DNA from: Candidatus Moraniibacteriota bacterium
GTDB taxonomy: Bacteria > Patescibacteriota > Minisyncoccia > Moranbacterales > UBA9337
Length of the DNA stretch: 5,469 nt
NCBI GenBank assembly: GCA_003507475.1
Contig: DNVQ01000034.1
Span: 2,080-7,548, forward strand
Reading direction: 5' to 3'
How positions within the stretch are numbered: the stretch's first letter is position 1; each line of letters starts with the position of its first letter. The translations under genes were made by a program, and so were the position numbers. Below the pieces are notes generated by a model. That model did no database searches and was not told the origin of the DNA. It saw only the letters and a list, made by a program, of their open reading frames with translations. This document shows positions 1 to 4,642 of this stretch, piece by piece.

Positions 1-88
1 TCATTTAGAAATTTATTTGATATTGGAAGTTTGAGTTTTGAAATTTTCTGACTTTATAAACCTTATAAGCCTTATGAACTTTAAAAAC
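1..88. repeat. AT-rich 3' flank of elp3 with degenerate 8-9 bp repeats
   Basis: No gene is visible here. From about 51 to 100 the sequence is a run of related words of the form ACTTTATAA, ACCTTATAAG, CCTTATGA, ACTTTAAAA, ACTTATATTA, so the run continues into the last codons of elp3 on the opposite strand. The same word family occurs as an exact 17-bp tandem inside elp3 at 1126-1159. I see no hairpin with a T-run that would serve as an elp3 terminator. Confidence 0.5.
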
Positions 89-1708
89 TTATATTAACTT
101 CACCATATACGTATCCCTAAGTTTATATCCATTTTTTCGATAATAATTTCTCACTCCCACGCCGGAGATAATGGCGATTTTTTTAAGTCCGAATTCATCT
201 CGGGCGATGCGTTCAGCTGCGAGAATAAGTTTTTTACCTAGGCCAATATGTTGAGGTGAGTTTGTATTTTTTTTATCTATATCCGTGAGTTTTCCATAGG
301 TATGGATTTCGCGAATAAGAGCGGAGTTTTTTAGGGCAGAAATGAAATGATTTTTATTATTTTCAAAAGGAATACGCAATCGCAAGAGGGAGAAAAGTTT
401 TTTCTTGTCAGGAGAAGTAAATTGAAGAAAAATTTCTTTTCCGTCAGACGCGTCATAATCAATCCTATCTAAAATCATAGGGTCATTTAGTTTGTATTCT
501 CCTTTAATCTCTCGACAGCGAATGCAGGGGCAATAAGTTTCTTTTTCAATAAGTTGTCGAAGATTGGAAACAATCGGGCCAGCTTCGATAGAAGGAAGGG
601 GGACGTCGCGAATTAGTCTTTGAATGCGAGTGTATGGAGCGATAGCTTCGTTTTTAATTTTAATAATCAGTTTTTCAAATTGTTTATCAGTTAAGGCTTT
701 ATAATTTCCACTTTTCCAAATTTCATAAAGTTCGGAATTTTTGGTAACAACGGTCGGATAAATTTTTAGCATATCCGGCTGAAAGTCAGAGTTGGAAAAA
801 AGTTCTTGAAACATTTTAAAATCTTTGGAAATGCTTGAGCCTAGAAGTCCTGGCATCATGTGGTAATTAATTTTAAAACCGGCATCCTTGAGGAGCTTGG
901 TGGCCTCAATTATTTTATCAACTAAATGACCACGATTATTTTTAATTAAAATATCATCATAAATTGATTGCACGCCTAGTTCAACTCGCGTACAGCCTAA
1001 GTTTCTAAAATTAACAATTTCTTTTTCATCGATATAATCAGGGCGGGTTTCCAGCGTAAGTCCCACTATGCGGTGTTTGGTAGTTTCATTTTTTTTCTGC
1101 TCGTATTTTAAATTTCCTCCTGGAGACTTTATGAACTTTATAACTTTATGAACTTTATAACTTTTATTGTATTCATTAGCTGCGCGGAAGCATTCAGTGA
1201 TGAATTTTTTTTGGTAAGATTTTGGAAAATAAGAAAAAGTTCCACCCATTACTATTAATTCAATTTTTTCGATTGAATGTCCGTTCAACTCCAGAGCCTT
1301 TAATCGACTTTGAACTTGATTGTAAGCATCAAATTTATTCATAATAGCGCGCATTACAGCCGGTTCATTGGAGAGATAGCTCTTGGGCATATTTTTTTCC
1401 GTAGGACAAAAAATACACTTGCCGGGGCAAGAAGATGGCTTGGTCAGTACTGCTACTACTGCCACACCGGACTGAGTTCTGATTGCGCGAGAAAGCATGG
1501 CTTTTTCTAAAACGGAACTGCTTTTGATTTTTTTAGTTAGAACTAGTTTATTATAAATTTCTCGTAAATCAGCATTGGTGGGTTGGGGGATTTTATTTCG
1601 ACCGCAAAAACTTTTTTTAAAATCCAAAAAATCTTCCGGTTTCTTGAACGGCATTGTAGCGGCTTTTATTATTAATTCCAAATGATTTTGGTTTTCATTA
1701 ATTTTCAT
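89..1708 (-). CDS. elp3: Elp3-type tRNA uridine-34 carboxymethyl transferase (radical SAM + GNAT)
   Basis: The 539-aa product matches bacterial single-subunit Elp3, which uses S-adenosylmethionine and acetyl-CoA to build 5-carboxymethyl-uridine at the wobble position of tRNA. Seen: a radical-SAM cysteine cluster C94-x3-C98-x2-C101 (CPGKCIFC), the adjoining PKSYLSNEPAVMRA block, GGT at 155-157, LETRPDYID at 219-227, and ELGVQS at 243-248. A CxCxxC zinc site lies at 393-398 followed by RE, and a C-terminal acetyltransferase domain has the acetyl-CoA loop QHIGLG at 486-491 and SGVGVRNYYRKNGY at 515-528. All key motifs are present, so it should be active. The ATG at 1708 is chosen because the family's N-terminal helical region follows at once; there is no clear ribosome site. 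Residues about 184-195 are a lysine-rich insert made by a nucleotide repeat. It diverges from the methyltransferase gene at 1904. Confidence 0.95.
   Translation of the reverse strand: MKINENQNHLELIIKAATMPFKKPEDFLDFKKSFCGRNKIPQPTNADLREIYNKLVLTKKIKSSSVLEKAMLSRAIRTQSGVAVVAVLTKPSSCPGKCIFCPTEKNMPKSYLSNEPAVMRAIMNKFDAYNQVQSRLKALELNGHSIEKIELIVMGGTFSYFPKSYQKKFITECFRAANEYNKSYKVHKVIKFIKSPGGNLKYEQKKNETTKHRIVGLTLETRPDYIDEKEIVNFRNLGCTRVELGVQSIYDDILIKNNRGHLVDKIIEATKLLKDAGFKINYHMMPGLLGSSISKDFKMFQELFSNSDFQPDMLKIYPTVVTKNSELYEIWKSGNYKALTDKQFEKLIIKIKNEAIAPYTRIQRLIRDVPLPSIEAGPIVSNLRQLIEKETYCPCIRCREIKGEYKLNDPMILDRIDYDASDGKEIFLQFTSPDKKKLFSLLRLRIPFENNKNHFISALKNSALIREIHTYGKLTDIDKKNTNSPQHIGLGKKLILAAERIARDEFGLKKIAIISGVGVRNYYRKNGYKLRDTYMVKLI
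1126..1165. repeat. 17-bp tandem repeat inside elp3
   Basis: ACTTTATGAACTTTATA occurs twice with no mismatch (1126-1142 and 1143-1159), followed by the beginning of a third unit (ACTTTT). Each unit is itself two near-copies of an ACTTTATRA word. Read on the minus strand it encodes KVHKVIKFIK, which lies between the radical-SAM core blocks of Elp3 where the family varies in length. The reading frame is kept. Confidence 0.8.
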
Positions 1709-1740
1709 TAAGTTTGTAAATTGTTTTATTGATTATCTTA

Positions 1741-1746
1741 TATAAT
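1741..1746 (+). promoter_or_regulatory. Candidate -10 box in the divergent spacer
   Basis: A perfect TATAAT lies between the divergent elp3 and methyltransferase genes. The best -35 candidates (TTGTTT at 1721 or TTGTAA at 1714) have poor spacing (14 and 21 bp), so the call rests on the -10 only. An ATG 17 bp downstream at 1758 opens a 9-codon frame (MGIIGKRSS, then TAG), probably meaningless. If used, transcription would run towards the methyltransferase with a leader of about 150 bases. Confidence 0.3.
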
Positions 1747-1852
1747 AGTAGTATGATATGGGAATAATAGGCAAGAGGAGCAGCTAGAATTTTAAATTCC
1801 AAATTTCAAATTAAAAATGCAAAATTAAAAGTGGTAACTATTCAGGGGAAAT

Positions 1853-1896
1853 ATTTGCATATTTGTGTTATTTGCATTAATTTGCGTATTTGTATT
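1853..1896. repeat. Degenerate ATTTGC-type short tandem repeat
   Basis: The words ATTTGCAT, ATTTGTGTT, ATTTGCATTA, ATTTGCGT and ATTTGTATT follow one another just upstream of the methyltransferase ATG. The repeat happens to be open in the methyltransferase frame back to a GTG at 1865, which would add a hydrophobic 13-residue start. I treat that extension as an accident of the repeat. Confidence 0.55.
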
Positions 1897-1903
1897 ATAT
1901 ATC

Positions 1904-2611
1904 ATGAAAGAAGAATTAGTTAAAAAAATATTAAAAGATACCGAGGTTGGATATGATCTGATTTGTGAAAAGTTTTCTCAAACGAGAAGCAGATTTTGGA
2001 GAGGATTGGGGTTTATTAGTAAATTTGCCAAGAAAAATTCTAACATTTTGGATTTTGGTTGTGGAAATGGGCGATTAGTGGAAATATTTATTGATAAAGA
2101 TATAAAGTACGTAGGCGTAGATGTGTCTGAGGGTTTGATAAATTTAGCCAAAAAAAATGTAGCTGGATTAAGGAAATCCAGAGACATACAATTTTTAAAA
2201 ATAGAATCGGAATTCAAAAAGTTGCCGTTTCCATCGGACTTTTTTGATTCAATTTATAGTATCGCAGTATTTCATCATTTGCCTAGTAATGAATTGAGAC
2301 TTAATGTAGCTAGTGAACTTTATCGTTTAGTAAAAAAGGATGGTTTTGTGATTATAACAGTTTGGGATTTATGGCAATCAAGATATTGGAGAAGTGTTTT
2401 TAAAAATTGGAAAGATAAGTTTTTTGGAAAAAGTGAATTAGATGCAAATGACTGTTATATATCATTTAAAGATAATAGTGGGCAAGTGTTTAATAGATTT
2501 CATCACGCTTTTACTAAAAATAGCTTGAAAAAACTTTTCCAAAAGAGCGGTTTCAAGATTGTGATGTGCAAGAAAATAGATGGAAACATTGTTTTAGTAG
2601 GAAAAAAATAA
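1904..2611 (+). CDS. Trm9/ALKBH8-like class I SAM methyltransferase
   Basis: The product is a 235-aa Rossmann-fold methyltransferase. Seen: an N-terminal YDLICEKFSQTR block (residues 17-28), SAM-binding motif I ILDFGCGNGR (48-57), the acidic end of strand 2 in VGVDVS (70-75, D73), and LPFPSDFFDSIYS followed by IAVFHHL (107-126). Near the C-terminus are NRFHHAF (197-203) and a closing NIVLVGKK. The FSQTR start, the IAVFHHLP motif and the late R-aromatic-H-x-F motif are the pattern I associate with Trm9 and the ALKBH8 methyltransferase domain, which turn 5-carboxymethyl-uridine-34 into its methyl ester. The neighbouring divergent elp3 makes that substrate, supporting the assignment. A general small-molecule or lipid methyltransferase remains possible. 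I chose ATG 1904 over the in-frame GTG at 1865 because the earlier part is repeat sequence. No Shine-Dalgarno sequence is seen. Confidence 0.75.
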   Translation: MKEELVKKILKDTEVGYDLICEKFSQTRSRFWRGLGFISKFAKKNSNILDFGCGNGRLVEIFIDKDIKYVGVDVSEGLINLAKKNVAGLRKSRDIQFLKIESEFKKLPFPSDFFDSIYSIAVFHHLPSNELRLNVASELYRLVKKDGFVIITVWDLWQSRYWRSVFKNWKDKFFGKSELDANDCYISFKDNSGQVFNRFHHAFTKNSLKKLFQKSGFKIVMCKKIDGNIVLVGKK

Positions 2612-2636
2612 ATAAGAGTTTTTCAAGTTTTTAAAG

Positions 2637-2698
2637 TTTACCCCATTAAATAATTTTGTTTACAAAATTCCTGTAGTGCAGGCATTTAATGGGGTAAA
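2637..2698. repeat. Perfect 15-bp inverted repeat able to form a three-way junction
   Basis: The arms TTTACCCCATTAAAT (2637-2651) and their exact reverse complement (2684-2698) enclose two further hairpins that sit edge to edge. One is AATTTTG-TTTA-CAAAATT (2652-2669) and the other is CCTG-TAGTG-CAGG (2670-2682). Only C2683 is left unpaired at the junction. It begins 26 bases after the methyltransferase stop. There is no T-run on either side, so it is a poor rho-independent terminator. It could be a small mobile or REP-like repeat, or a 3'-end stabilising structure. Confidence 0.8.
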
Positions 2699-2833
2699 TA
2701 AGGTTTGTAAAGAAAGACTGTGGTTATCAGATCAAAAGTTATTAGCTATCAAAGTTGGGGTGTATTTCGGTGACTGATTGCAAATGACTGATGACTTTAG
2801 GTGTGATGGTGTGCTATATGACAAAATTGTAAA
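2699..2833. other. Spacer with no recognisable gene
   Basis: I find no convincing ORF, RNA gene or motif. The words TGACTGAT, GCAAATGACTGATGACTT and GTGTGATGGTGTG give it a loosely repetitive look. It is part of the long gap between the methyltransferase and rplS. Confidence 0.5.
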
Positions 2834-2865
2834 ATGTTAACATGCTGATATGCTGATATGATTAA
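2834..2865. repeat. 8-bp tandem repeat upstream of the rplS promoter
   Basis: Four consecutive 8-bp units are ATGTTAAC, ATGCTGAT, ATGCTGAT and ATGATTAA. The middle two are identical and the outer two keep the ATG start. The array ends 5 bp before the -35 box at 2871, so changes in copy number could alter the promoter's upstream region. Confidence 0.65.
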
Positions 2866-2870
2866 TAGTC

Positions 2871-2899
2871 TTGACTAAAATTTAATAAAAGTGTATTCT
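2871..2899 (+). promoter_or_regulatory. rplS promoter
   Basis: TTGACT (2871-2876) and TATTCT (2894-2899) are separated by exactly 17 bp, the best-spaced housekeeping-type promoter in the window. Expected transcription start is about 2905, giving a leader of roughly 79 bases before the rplS ATG. Confidence 0.7.
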
Positions 2900-2927
2900 C
2901 ATAGAAGACTTATTTAACAGATAACTT

Positions 2928-2987
2928 ATGAAATTAAGAGTCGAGGAGCGAATCTTCGGTTTTTGGTTTGTTATTATAAAAAAATGA
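2928..2987 (+). other. Possible 19-aa leader ORF overlapping rplS by ATGA
   Basis: An ATG at 2928 opens MKLRVEERIFGFWFVIIKK, ending at TGA 2985-2987. That TGA overlaps the rplS ATG (2984-2986) as ATGA, the classic arrangement for translational coupling. Inside the frame, 2942-2958 can fold as a 6-bp stem (CGAGGA with TCTTCG, one G-U pair) with a GCGAA loop, followed by TTTTT at 2960-2964. No ribosome site precedes the ATG. It may be chance, or a control element of rplS. Confidence 0.3.
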
Positions 2988-3499
2988 ATAAAACACTGGT
3001 AGAATTTAATTTAAATCAAAGAAAATCAAAGAATTATCCAGAATTTAAAACTGGCGACATCGTTAAGGTTTATCGAAGAATTAAAGAAGGTGGGAAAGAA
3101 AGAGTTCAGATTTTTGAAGGGATAATTATCGCTAAAAAAGGCGGACAAAGCAGCTCTCCAATGATAACTGTCAGAAAAGTTTCCAGCGGTGTTGGGGTAG
3201 AGTTGGTTTTGCCTGTTTATTCTTCTTCCATTGATAAAATCGAGGTGGTTAAAAAGGCTAAGGTTAAAAGAGCTAAATTATATTATATTAGAGATAAGTC
3301 AGCTAAGTCTTTGAGATTAAAATATAAAGATATAGCTAAATTTGGAGCAAGTGAAGAACCCGTAAAAGAGGAAGTTATTGAAGTAAAAGAAGAAGTTGTT
3401 GAAAATAAAGAAGTTAAGGAAGAGAAAGTAGCAGAAGAAGTTACTTCAGTTGTTAAGGAAGAGGCTGTAGAGAAAAAAGAAGTTACTGATAAAAAATAA
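2984..3499 (+). CDS. rplS: Large ribosomal subunit protein bL19 with acidic/basic C-terminal tail
   Basis: bL19 sits at the 30S-50S interface. The 171-aa product has the family core at residues 1-115: FKTGDIVKVYRRIKEGGKERVQIFEG (21-46), ITVRKVSSGVGVELVLPVYS (61-80), IDKIEV (83-88) and KVKRAKLYYIRD (93-104). From about residue 120 there is a tail of some 50 residues built almost only of Glu, Lys and Val (KEEVIEVKEEVVENKEVKEE and onward), absent from ordinary bL19 of about 115-120 aa. The start is ATG 2984; an in-frame TTG at 2963 would add a non-family MVCYYKK. The gene stands alone, without the usual trmD or rimM neighbours, and has its own promoter. Confidence 0.95.
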   Translation: MNKTLVEFNLNQRKSKNYPEFKTGDIVKVYRRIKEGGKERVQIFEGIIIAKKGGQSSSPMITVRKVSSGVGVELVLPVYSSSIDKIEVVKKAKVKRAKLYYIRDKSAKSLRLKYKDIAKFGASEEPVKEEVIEVKEEVVENKEVKEEKVAEEVTSVVKEEAVEKKEVTDKK

Positions 3500-3504
3500 A
3501 CTAT

Positions 3505-3532
3505 TTTACTTTTTTGTTTTTTGCGTTATAAT
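3505..3532 (+). promoter_or_regulatory. Probable promoter of the tRNA run
   Basis: TTTACT (3505-3510) and a perfect TATAAT (3527-3532) are 16 bp apart, just after the rplS stop. Transcription would start near 3539, about 60 bases before tRNA-Leu. A weaker alternative is TTGTTT (3556) with TACAAT (3581-3586), spaced 19 bp. No hairpin terminator for rplS is seen in between, only T-rich sequence. Confidence 0.5.
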
Positions 3533-3598
3533 ATTTAAGTGATTTGCGCAAAGGTTTGTTTTTTTGTTTTGCAAATTATATACAATAACTGAAAGTTA

Positions 3599-3682
3599 GC
3601 CGCGGTGCTGAAATTGGTATACAGGCCAGCTTGAGGTGCTGGTGCTCGTAAGGGCGTGTGGGTTCAAGTCCCACTCGCGGCA
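3599..3682 (+). tRNA. trnL-GAG: tRNA-Leu (anticodon GAG)
   Basis: Acceptor GCCGCGG pairs with TCGCGGC (one G-U at the base) with discriminator A3682. Anticodon stem CCAGC/GCTGG encloses loop TTGAGGT, anticodon GAG, reading CUC/CUU. It has the long class II variable arm and a T-arm GTGGG-TTCAAGT-CCCAC. The gene is followed by CA, not CCA, so the CCA end must be added enzymatically. It is the first tRNA after rplS. Confidence 0.95.
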
Positions 3683-3718
3683 CAGGTAGCGGCAATAAAA
3701 AATGTAGGATGTTTTAAG

Positions 3719-3826
3719 ATGCAGTTTATGCTATTGAATGAACTGGGACGCAGAAGGGTTCACTCAAAGAACCCAGGCCCGAAGGGAAGTTCCACTCGCG
3801 GCACCCTAGCTTACCCTATGAGTTGA
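3719..3826 (+). pseudogene. Possible decayed ORF ending across a broken tRNA-Leu copy
   Basis: A 35-codon frame begins at ATG 3719 and includes ELGRRRVHSKNPGPKGSS before running through the tRNA-Leu 3'-end copy. I do not recognise a domain. Its place, after an intact tRNA and ending in a copy of that tRNA's 3' end, is the same as that of the GIY-YIG gene after tRNA-Ile, so it may be the tail of a decayed nuclease gene. The homology is not shown by the sequence; only the layout is. Confidence 0.25.
3756..3804 (+). repeat. Degenerate copy of the tRNA-Leu 3' end, interrupted by a hairpin insert
   Basis: CCACTCGCGGCAC at 3792-3804 repeats 3671-3683 of tRNA-Leu exactly. Upstream, GGGTTCA (3756-3762) matches the T-arm of the tRNA, and AGT at 3788-3790 resumes the T-loop. 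So the copy reads as a T-arm split in the loop by about 25 bases. The insert makes a hairpin GGGTTC-ACTCAAA-GAACCC (3756-3774) and a second small one, CCC-GAA-GGG (3778-3786). Confidence 0.6.
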
Positions 3827-3891
3827 TGGGATAAGAAGTTGGCAGATCATAGCTATAGATGTAGAATTTATATGTAGTTAAAATTCAATAA

Positions 3892-3965
3892 GGACGATTA
3901 GCTCAGTTGGTTAGAGCACTTCTCTTACAAAGAAGGGGTCACTGGTTCGAGTCCAGTATCGTCCA
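3892..3965 (+). tRNA. trnV-UAC: tRNA-Val (anticodon UAC)
   Basis: Acceptor GGACGAT pairs perfectly with ATCGTCC, discriminator A3965. Anticodon stem CTTCT/AGAAG encloses loop CTTACAA, anticodon TAC. T-arm is ACTGG-TTCGAGT-CCAGT. It is followed by CA and then a run of seven T. Confidence 0.96.
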
Positions 3966-4009
3966 CATTTTTTTGAATTAGTTTGTAGAAATAGTCACCC
4001 TAATTTTAG

Positions 4010-4083
4010 GGGCGTATAGCTCAGTTGGTTAGAGCGCGTCACTGATAATGACGAGGTCCCAAGTTCGAATCTTGGTATGCCCA
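4010..4083 (+). tRNA. trnI-GAU: tRNA-Ile (anticodon GAU)
   Basis: Acceptor GGGCGTA pairs with TATGCCC (one G-U), discriminator A4083. Anticodon stem CGTCA/TGACG encloses loop CTGATAA, anticodon GAT. T-arm is CCAAG-TTCGAAT-CTTGG. The gene is intact and complete. The base after next, A4085, is the first base of the GIY-YIG start codon, so the two genes are separated by a single base. Positions 4046-4085 recur exactly at 4343-4382. Confidence 0.96.
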
Positions 4084-4085
4084 CA
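4046..4085 (+). repeat. Left copy of 40-bp direct repeat (3' half of tRNA-Ile)
   Basis: These 40 bases run from the last anticodon base through the T-arm, acceptor strand, discriminator and the CA that follows. They are identical to 4343-4382, 297 bp downstream. Flanking bases differ on both sides (A4045 against G4342, T4086 against C4383), so the repeat edges are sharp. Confidence 0.97.
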
Positions 4086-4345
4086 TGTACAAAGTTTATA
4101 TTTTGGAAAATTTAGACGGTATGCGCTATACTGGAAGTACAGATAACTTAGAAGAGCGATTAGTGATGCATAATGATATTTCCGCTAATAAAGCAAAATT
4201 TCATAGGACAACATATAAAAAGGGTCCGTGGAAAATTATTTTTCAAAAAGAATTTTGTACAAGAAAAGAAGCTTTGAAATTTGAAAAATATTTGAAAACT
4301 GGAGTGGGTAGGGAATGGCTAGAGCGCGCTCGCCGCGGCGAGTAA
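4085..4345 (+). CDS. Small GIY-YIG endonuclease lodged at tRNA-Ile
   Basis: This is a complete 86-aa single-domain GIY-YIG nuclease of the short UvrC-like/URI type. Seen: VYIL (4-7) as the GIY strand, YTGST (15-19) as the YIG strand, NLEERLVMHN (21-30) with the catalytic Arg candidate R25 and H29/N30. The metal-binding Glu candidate is E67 in LKFEKYLKTG, followed by GREWL (75-79). The start is the family's usual one, yet it lies one base past the tRNA discriminator, so no leader or ribosome site can exist outside the tRNA. The stop TAA is the first three bases of the downstream tRNA repeat. The last residues (ERARRGE) are encoded by tRNA-like and palindrome sequence. The DNA target is unknown; the flanks suggest the tRNA-Ile gene. 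All catalytic positions look intact, so it is probably expressed. Confidence 0.93.
   Translation: MYKVYILENLDGMRYTGSTDNLEERLVMHNDISANKAKFHRTTYKKGPWKIIFQKEFCTRKEALKFEKYLKTGVGREWLERARRGE
4329..4342. repeat. 14-bp perfect palindrome in the tRNA-Ile copy
   Basis: CTCGCCGCGGCGAG is its own reverse complement. On its left, 4315-4328 matches tRNA-Ile D-arm positions 4025-4038 at 12 of 14 bases, including nine in a row (TAGAGCGCG). On its right the exact 40-bp repeat begins. It therefore replaces the seven bases TCACTGA of the tRNA anticodon arm. It is far more GC-rich than its surroundings. Confidence 0.85.
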
Positions 4346-4382
4346 TGACGAGGTCCCAAGTTCGAATCTTGGTATGCCCACA
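4343..4382 (+). repeat. Right copy of 40-bp direct repeat (tRNA-Ile 3' half)
   Basis: Exact copy of 4046-4085. It lacks the 5' acceptor strand and an intact D-arm and anticodon stem, so it cannot fold into a tRNA, though the T-arm hairpin remains. Its first three bases are the nuclease stop codon. It ends with the same CA as the intact gene. Confidence 0.97.
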
Positions 4383-4400
4383 CAAAATGATTACATTTAA

Positions 4401-4530
4401 ATAACCAATTTCCAATAAACAAGATACAAATAATAATCAATAATCAAATTTAAAATTAAAATTTTTTTAGAGAATTGGTTATTGTGTAGATTGAGATTTA
4501 TTTGGAAATTGTTCATTGGTGTTTGGAAAT
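4401..4530. repeat. AT-rich repeat element, copy 1
   Basis: This spacer element shares 38 identical bases with copy 2 (4413-4450 against 4656-4693) and 23 more near its other end (4491-4513 against 4731-4753). Its ends are roughly inverted: CCAATTTCCAATAAAC near the left, GGAAATTGTTCATTGG near the right. A long imperfect hairpin is possible, as in a MITE. It contains no ORF I can support. Confidence 0.75.
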
Positions 4531-4539
4531 TAAATATTA

Positions 4540-4611
4540 GCCTGGGTAGCTCAGTGGTAGAGCAAAGGACTGAAAATCCTTGTGTCGTGAGTTCAATTCT
4601 CACCCTAGGCA
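4540..4611 (+). tRNA. trnF-GAA: tRNA-Phe (anticodon GAA)
   Basis: Acceptor GCCTGGG pairs with CCTAGGC (one G-U), discriminator A4611. Anticodon stem AAGGA/TCCTT encloses loop CTGAAAA, anticodon GAA. T-arm is GTGAG-TTCAATT-CTCAC. CA follows. The gene is flanked on both sides by copies of the AT-rich repeat element. Confidence 0.95.
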
Positions 4612-4642
4612 CAATTTTATAAATTTAAAAAAATTTATAAAC

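Noticed and set aside
1310..1510. Plus-strand open frame inside elp3
   Set aside because: It is the reverse of a strongly conserved Elp3 segment including the cysteine cluster.
1865..1903. GTG start extending the methyltransferase by 13 residues
   Set aside because: The extension is made by a degenerate ATTTGC repeat and is not like the family's N-terminus.
1978..2217. Minus-strand open frame inside the methyltransferase
   Set aside because: It is antisense to motif I and neighbouring conserved residues; a shadow.
2637..2698. Rho-independent terminator of the methyltransferase gene
   Set aside because: The fold is strong but no T-run follows on either strand.
2963..2983. TTG start extending L19 by seven residues
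   Set aside because: MVCYYKK is unlike L19, whose normal start follows ATG 2984.
3543..3576. Hairpin terminator of rplS around TTTGCGCAAA and GCAAAT
   Set aside because: The palindrome has no loop, the longer pairing is only 6 bp over a long T-rich loop, and it lies after a better promoter.
4010..4382. Group I intron with a GIY-YIG ORF in tRNA-Ile
   Set aside because: The tRNA upstream is intact and the second part is a duplicate, not the missing exon; no intron core is seen.
4243..4440. Minus-strand open frame over the nuclease 3' end and the tRNA-Ile copy
   Set aside because: It is antisense to the clear GIY-YIG gene and to a tRNA repeat; it has no start signal or domain.
4397..4612. Minus-strand open frame over tRNA-Phe and part of the AT-rich element
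   Set aside because: Its N-terminal part is the antisense translation of tRNA-Phe and the rest is repeat sequence; no family resemblance.
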